Origin: DATMQA01 sp035566895
Lineage (GTDB): Bacteria > Verrucomicrobiota > Verrucomicrobiia > Limisphaerales > UBA8199
Assembly: GCA_035566895.1 (NCBI GenBank)
Contig: DATMQA010000083.1
Span: 1-9,238, forward strand
Length of the DNA stretch: 9,238 bases
Direction: 5' to 3'
Part shown: piece after piece, positions 6,262 through 9,238 of the stretch
Position numbering within the stretch: position 1 is the first letter of the stretch
How the letters are laid out: each line of letters opens with the position of its first letter
Notes under the pieces: generated by a model
Told to the model about the DNA's origin: nothing
What the model saw: the letters and a program-made list of their open reading frames with translations, nothing else
Database searches by the model: none
Translations under genes and position numbers: made by a program

Positions 6262-7428
6262 TTACGCCGGAACAATCTTGCCCAGGAGCACGGCTCGGCG
6301 AGCCCCTGTGGCGGCGGGTACATTAGCTGGGTAGCCTGCCAGGGTCTCGTGTGCCAGGAGCGCGAACGCCAGCGCTTCTTTGGCCGCGTTAGCGATGCCG
6401 AAGTCTTCGTGCGTGAGCAGTTCTCGCGCGCCCATCCGCTCGTATAACATGTGCCGCAAGACCGGGTTTTTCGCGCCACCTCCGCCCAGGACGATCTGCA
6501 ATCGCGAAAGCAGGTCTGGCGTCAACCGGGGAAAAACAAAACGGCGGTAAGCTTCGGCGATGCTGACGGCGGTGAAGGCCGTCGCCGTCGCAATGATGTC
6601 GGCATAGCTTAGTTTTCGCCGTCGCCCGGACGCCAGCACCTTTCGGACGAAGGCCTCGCCAAACTCCTCGCGGCCCGTGGTTTTGGGCGGGCGCCGGCGG
6701 ATGAATGGATGAGCCATCATTTCGGTCAACAGCTTTTCACAGACTGTTCCCGCCGCCGCAAGACGCCCATTTTCATCGAAGGTTCGACGGCCCGAAGTAA
6801 GTGCAGCGACCAGGCCGTCAATGACCATGTTGCCGGGACCGGTATCGAACGCGAGCACGTCCTGCAGTTTCGCGCGCGGCGGCAGGAAGGTCAGGTTGCT
6901 GATGCCGCCGAGGTTCTGCACGATGCGCGGCTTGGTTTTGTGGGTGAACAGCGCCCAATCTGCGTAGGGCACCAACGGCGCGCCCTGTCCACCCGCGGCC
7001 ATATCGCGCACGCGAAAATCGGCCACCGTGGTAATGCCCGTTCGTTCGGCAATAACCGCCGGCTCGCCGATTTGCAGCGTTGAAGGGGTTCGCGCGTTCG
7101 GCAGATGGTGAATGGTCTGGCCGTGCGAGCCAATGACAGCGATGTGTTTGGGCTGGAGTTTTGCCCGGCGAACTGCGGCCAGGGCGGTGCGGGCGAAATG
7201 CTCGCCCAAAAGGAAATTCAACTCGCAAATCTCGGCGACGCTTCCATGGAGGCCCACATGCAAAATGTGGCGCTGCAAATGCCGCGGAAACGCCTGGTGC
7301 ACGTGGGCCAGGACCCGCGCGCGCAGGCCTCGTCCGCTGCCAAAGACCTGGGCGACTACCGCGTCTATTCCATCGGCCGACGTGCCGGACATGAGACCGA
7401 CGACAAGTTTGGACGACTTCTGGCGCAC
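6262..7428 (-). CDS. anmK: Anhydro-N-acetylmuramic acid kinase
   Basis: Cytoplasmic enzyme of peptidoglycan recycling: it opens the 1,6-anhydro ring of anhydroMurNAc and phosphorylates it to MurNAc-6-phosphate using ATP. Signatures in order, counted from the chosen start, are GLMSGTSADGIDA (11-23), IGSHGQTIHH (99-108), LQIGEP, DFRVRDMAAGGQGAPLVPY (137-155), NLGGISNLTF (172-181), FDTGPGNMVIDG (194-205, whose Asp195 matches the proposed catalytic base), KTTGREEFG, and LGGGGAKNPVL (314-324). The frame stays open upstream to 7494, but that extension is translated heptamer repeat (GAWNLEFF). I chose the GTG at 7428, which gives MRQKSSKLVVGLMSGTS and 388 residues, close to the 369 of E. coli AnmK. 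Its usual partner, the etherase murQ, is not in the window. It is divergent from the YlbF-like gene, and the large inverted heptamer element occupies the shared upstream region. Confidence 0.95.
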   Translation of the reverse strand: MRQKSSKLVVGLMSGTSADGIDAVVAQVFGSGRGLRARVLAHVHQAFPRHLQRHILHVGLHGSVAEICELNFLLGEHFARTALAAVRRAKLQPKHIAVIGSHGQTIHHLPNARTPSTLQIGEPAVIAERTGITTVADFRVRDMAAGGQGAPLVPYADWALFTHKTKPRIVQNLGGISNLTFLPPRAKLQDVLAFDTGPGNMVIDGLVAALTSGRRTFDENGRLAAAGTVCEKLLTEMMAHPFIRRRPPKTTGREEFGEAFVRKVLASGRRRKLSYADIIATATAFTAVSIAEAYRRFVFPRLTPDLLSRLQIVLGGGGAKNPVLRHMLYERMGARELLTHEDFGIANAAKEALAFALLAHETLAGYPANVPAATGARRAVLLGKIVPA

Positions 7429-7449
7429 GGGCGAGGTTGGTGAGAAAAA

Positions 7450-7509
7450 CTCCAAATTCCAAGCACCAAGCTCCAGAAAAGCTCCAATCCCCAAGCATCA
7501 AGACACCAG
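7450..7509 (-). repeat. Heptamer array, left arm of a large inverted element
   Basis: On the + strand, units of seven start at 7450, 7457, 7464 and 7471 (ctccaaa, ttccaag, caccaag, ctccaga). A 4-nt spacer (7478-7481) follows, then four more units start at 7482, 7489, 7496 and 7503. Consensus is CYCCAAG. It is the reverse-complement counterpart of the array at 7568-7634; the exact shared cores are 15 nt (7473-7487 against 7596-7610) and 11 nt (7452-7462 against 7589-7599). Confidence 0.82.
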
Positions 7510-7567
7510 GAAACTTGAAGACGAGCTTCCTGTTCTCAGACGCGGCAGGAACTCACAGAATATTAAC

Positions 7568-7634
7568 CTGGTGCTTGGATTTTGCGGGTTGGAATTTGGA
7601 GCTTTTCTGGTGTTTGATGTTTGGAATTTGTGTT
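7568..7634 (+). repeat. Heptamer array, right arm of a large inverted element
   Basis: Units of seven start at 7568, 7575, 7582, 7589 and 7596 (ctggtgc, ttggatt, ttgcggg, ttggaat, ttggagc). A tttt spacer at 7603-7606 follows, then units start at 7607, 7614, 7621 and 7628. The layout of units, 4-nt spacer and four units mirrors the left arm. Between the arms (7510-7567) a smaller hairpin is possible: ttcctg at 7528-7533 with caggaa at 7545-7550. The whole element occupies the roughly 325 bp between anmK and the YlbF-like gene, and no other gene is seen in that gap. Confidence 0.82.
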
Positions 7635-7753
7635 TTTTAATGGCTTATTTTCCAAAGAAGCACGGTTGCTTTTTAGGCCAAGCTGTGGTGTATTGTGGAA
7701 CTGATGCGTCCGTGGCAGACATGCCCGCGTTAGGCAACGAACATAGAAATATT

Positions 7754-8176
7754 ATGCAAAGCACGATTGAAGAGACTGCGGTCATGCAGAAAACCAGGGA
7801 ACTCTGCCAAACGCTTTTGGAGCAGCCCAACATGCAATCCATCCGGCAGCGGATCGATACGTTCATGGGGGATGAAGCAGCCCGCTCGCAGTACGAAGAC
7901 CTGGTCAACAAAGGTCAGGCGCTGCAGCAAAAACAGCAGATGTCGATGCCCCTGAGTGGTGAGGAGATTGCCGATTTCGAACAGCACCGCGATACGCTTT
8001 TGAAAAACCCGGTGGCCAAGAACTTCCTGGATGCCCAGGAGGAGTTGCACGAGGTGCAGCATTCCATTCAGCAATACGTCAGTAAGACGCTCGAGTTGGG
8101 CCGAATGCCCAGCGAGGAAGACCTGAGCGGCGGCGGCTGCGGAAGTGGCAGTTGCGGCTGCGGGCACGGACACTGA
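7754..8176 (+). CDS. YlbF/YmcA-family protein with Cys/His-rich C-terminal tail
   Basis: Small helical protein of the Com_YlbF (DUF964) family. In Bacillus, YlbF, YmcA and YaaT form a complex that binds Fe-S clusters and modulates RNase Y; whether that role holds here is unknown. The 140 residues are mostly amphipathic helix: TRELCQTLLEQPNMQSIRQR (14-33), then YEDLVNKGQALQQKQQ, SGEEIADFEQHRDTLLKNP and AKNFLDAQEELHEVQHSIQQYV (88-109). The final SGGGCGSGSCGCGHGH holds Cys129, Cys134, Cys136, His138 and His140, a likely metal or Fe-S site. The ATG at 7754 is preferred because the helix pattern begins right after it; in-frame ATGs at 7721 and 7784 are alternatives, and none has a strong Shine-Dalgarno site. 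The frame is open far upstream, but that part is antisense to anmK and repeat-derived. A copper-type ATPase gene follows about 120 bp downstream on the same strand. Confidence 0.85.
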   Translation: MQSTIEETAVMQKTRELCQTLLEQPNMQSIRQRIDTFMGDEAARSQYEDLVNKGQALQQKQQMSMPLSGEEIADFEQHRDTLLKNPVAKNFLDAQEELHEVQHSIQQYVSKTLELGRMPSEEDLSGGGCGSGSCGCGHGH

Positions 8177-8299
8177 GCAAAGGGATTGGCCAGAAAAGAG
8201 CGCTGCGACTTGATTGCAGGTTCGCGGCGCTGTGGGCTTTGGTGGATTGCCGCTACCGGTTCGACATGGGTCTGGTTTCGCGTAGTGTGTAGGTGTGCT
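8177..8299. other. Intergenic gap before the P-type ATPase
   Basis: The 123-bp gap holds no ORF of note. I see no convincing promoter, MerR/CueR-type operator dyad or terminator. The only possible signal is AGGTG at 8291-8295, four bases before the ATPase ATG, a weak Shine-Dalgarno match. The YlbF-like gene and the ATPase could share a transcript. Confidence 0.4.
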
Positions 8300-9238
8300 A
8301 TGCAGGCACCAGCGATAACCAGCGACAGAATAGAGCCGCAGCCCGGCAGCCGCGCCGTGACCCAACTCGCGGTGGACGGGATGACCTGCGGCAACTGCGC
8401 GCGGCACGTTACCCAGGCGCTGCAGGGCGTGCCGGGGGTGCAGACCGCACTGGTCAATCTTGAGGGGCACCAGGCCACGGTGCGTTGGCAGCCCCAGGCG
8501 CACCCAGACCCGGCCGCAGCCGTCAAAGCCGTGGAGGCAGAGGGTTACGGGGCCAAGGTCATCGAGGACGTGGCTTCGGAGCACGGCGACCATAAACTGG
8601 CCGGGTGGCAACTGAACCTTTGGCTTGGCTTGCCCGCGACCGCGTTGCTGATGCTCGGCGAATGGGTTTTCCGCCTGGGCATGGTCCGCTGGTTCCAATG
8701 GTTTGCCTTTGCGGTCGCAGGGGTGGTGCAGGTCCTGGCCGGGGCGCGGTTCTATCGCGGCGCCTTGGCGCAGTTGAGAGCCCGCAGTTCGAACATGGAC
8801 ACGCTGGTGGCGTTGGGTTCGACCACGGCTTTTGGTTACAGCGTTTGGGCTTTGCTGAGTGGTCAGGGCGGTCATGTCTATTTCATGGAGGCGGCGGCGA
8901 TTGTCACGCTCATCAGCCTCGGACATTGGATGGAATCGCGGGTCAGCGTCCGCGCCTCGAGCGCCTTGCGCAAATTATTGGACTTGGCCCCGGCGCTGGC
9001 CCGGCGGAGGCTGCCAGACAGCCGGGAAACGGAGGTGCCGGCCGCGGAGCTTCAGGCGGGCGAACTGGTGGCCTTGCGCCCGGGCGACCGAATACCGACC
9101 GACGGCCAAGTGGTGGAAGGGAATTCGGCGGTGGATGAATCGATGCTCACGGGCGAATCCACACCGGCGGACAAAGCCGTGCGGAGCCAACTCTATGCCG
9201 GTACGGTGAACCTCAGCGGGCGGCTGGTAATGCGGGTC
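8300..9238 (+). CDS. Copper-type heavy-metal P1B ATPase, N-terminal part
   Basis: Membrane pump that uses ATP to move a soft metal ion, most likely Cu(I), across the cytoplasmic membrane. The frame starts at ATG 8300 and is still open at the window end (313 codons). An N-terminal HMA domain holds the metal site GMTCGNC (27-33, Cys30 and Cys33) and ends EGYGAKV. Membrane segments follow at about 103-124, 131-150, 167-187 and 195-210, with the family loop NMDTLVALGS (165-174) and YFMEAAAIVTLISLGHWME (194-212). The actuator domain shows LRPGDRIPTDG (259-269), VDESMLTGES (278-287, with the TGE dephosphorylation motif) and AGTVNLSG. The CPC metal motif, DKTG phosphorylation site and nucleotide domain lie beyond the window, so the ion is inferred from the HMA CxxC and overall similarity to CopA. 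Whether export or supply of copper is served is unknown; a CopA-like export role is the default. AGGTG at 8291-8295 may be the ribosome site. Confidence 0.92.
   Translation, partial: MQAPAITSDRIEPQPGSRAVTQLAVDGMTCGNCARHVTQALQGVPGVQTALVNLEGHQATVRWQPQAHPDPAAAVKAVEAEGYGAKVIEDVASEHGDHKLAGWQLNLWLGLPATALLMLGEWVFRLGMVRWFQWFAFAVAGVVQVLAGARFYRGALAQLRARSSNMDTLVALGSTTAFGYSVWALLSGQGGHVYFMEAAAIVTLISLGHWMESRVSVRASSALRKLLDLAPALARRRLPDSRETEVPAAELQAGELVALRPGDRIPTDGQVVEGNSAVDESMLTGESTPADKAVRSQLYAGTVNLSGRLVMRV

Noticed and set aside
7429..7494. Upstream extension of anmK to a TTG at 7494
   Set aside because: The added residues come from the heptamer array and precede the normal AnmK N-terminus; the GTG at 7428 gives the usual family length.
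7666..7696. Possible sigma-70 promoter, ttgctt and tattgt
   Set aside because: The spacer is 19 bp and both boxes are imperfect; such matches are expected by chance in this AT-richer gap.
7112..7753. Long upstream extension of the YlbF-like frame
   Set aside because: The extension is antisense to the anmK start and then translated heptamer repeat. The helical family pattern begins only after the ATG at 7754.
7730..8926. 398-codon reverse open frame across the YlbF-like and ATPase genes
   Set aside because: The forward strand carries clear YlbF and HMA/P-type ATPase motifs here; the reverse product is Arg/His/Pro-rich without a domain pattern.

Overview
The window looks like chromosomal DNA of a soil- or sediment-type Verrucomicrobiota bacterium (Pedosphaera/Limisphaerales-like). 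This assignment is inference from gene content: a PVC-type secreted ThuA-fold protein, a Tat-exported Gfo/Idh/MocA oxidoreductase, a GH127-type glycosidase, a LamG module followed by a C-terminal module ending in FYR, a YlbF-like protein with a Cys/His tail, and repeat-filled intergenic DNA. The sequence is GC-rich by eye and genes lie on both strands with almost no clear Shine-Dalgarno sites.

Layout. 1-352: no gene I can defend. 353-1382 (+): a secreted Amidase_2 enzyme whose frame breaks just before the expected metal-binding Asp, followed in another frame by the back half of a LamG domain and its C-terminal module; together a decayed, internally deleted amidase-LamG gene. 1463-3445 (-): GH127-type (DUF1680) beta-L-arabinofuranosidase-like enzyme with its acid/base Glu and Zn/Cys centre intact. 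3546-4547 (+): exported ThuA-like protein, divergent from the glycosidase. 4710-6074 (-): Tat-exported Gfo/Idh/MocA oxidoreductase, convergent with ThuA. 6262-7428 (-): AnmK, anhydro-N-acetylmuramic acid kinase. 7754-8176 (+): YlbF-family protein with a CxxxxCxCxHxH tail. 8300-9238 (+): N-terminal third to half of a copper-type P1B ATPase, running off the window.

The GH127, ThuA and Gfo/Idh genes form a plausible exported carbohydrate-processing neighbourhood: a retaining glycosidase, a sugar-type oxidoreductase and a ThuA partner. AnmK recycles peptidoglycan sugar inside the cell. The YlbF-like protein and the copper ATPase lie head to tail, about 120 bp apart.

The most unusual content is between the genes. 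Degenerate tandem arrays with a strict 7-bp period occur at 1381-1436, 3342-3418, 3451-3485, 7450-7509 and 7568-7634. Two sequence families are present (GTGAAAC-like and CTCCAAG-like). One array runs into the 5' end of the glycosidase and appears to encode part of its signal peptide. The last two arrays face each other as a large imperfect inverted repeat. A separate 31-bp perfect inverted repeat (4586-4683) fills the gap between two convergent genes. These repeats are the best candidates here for an under-described system.
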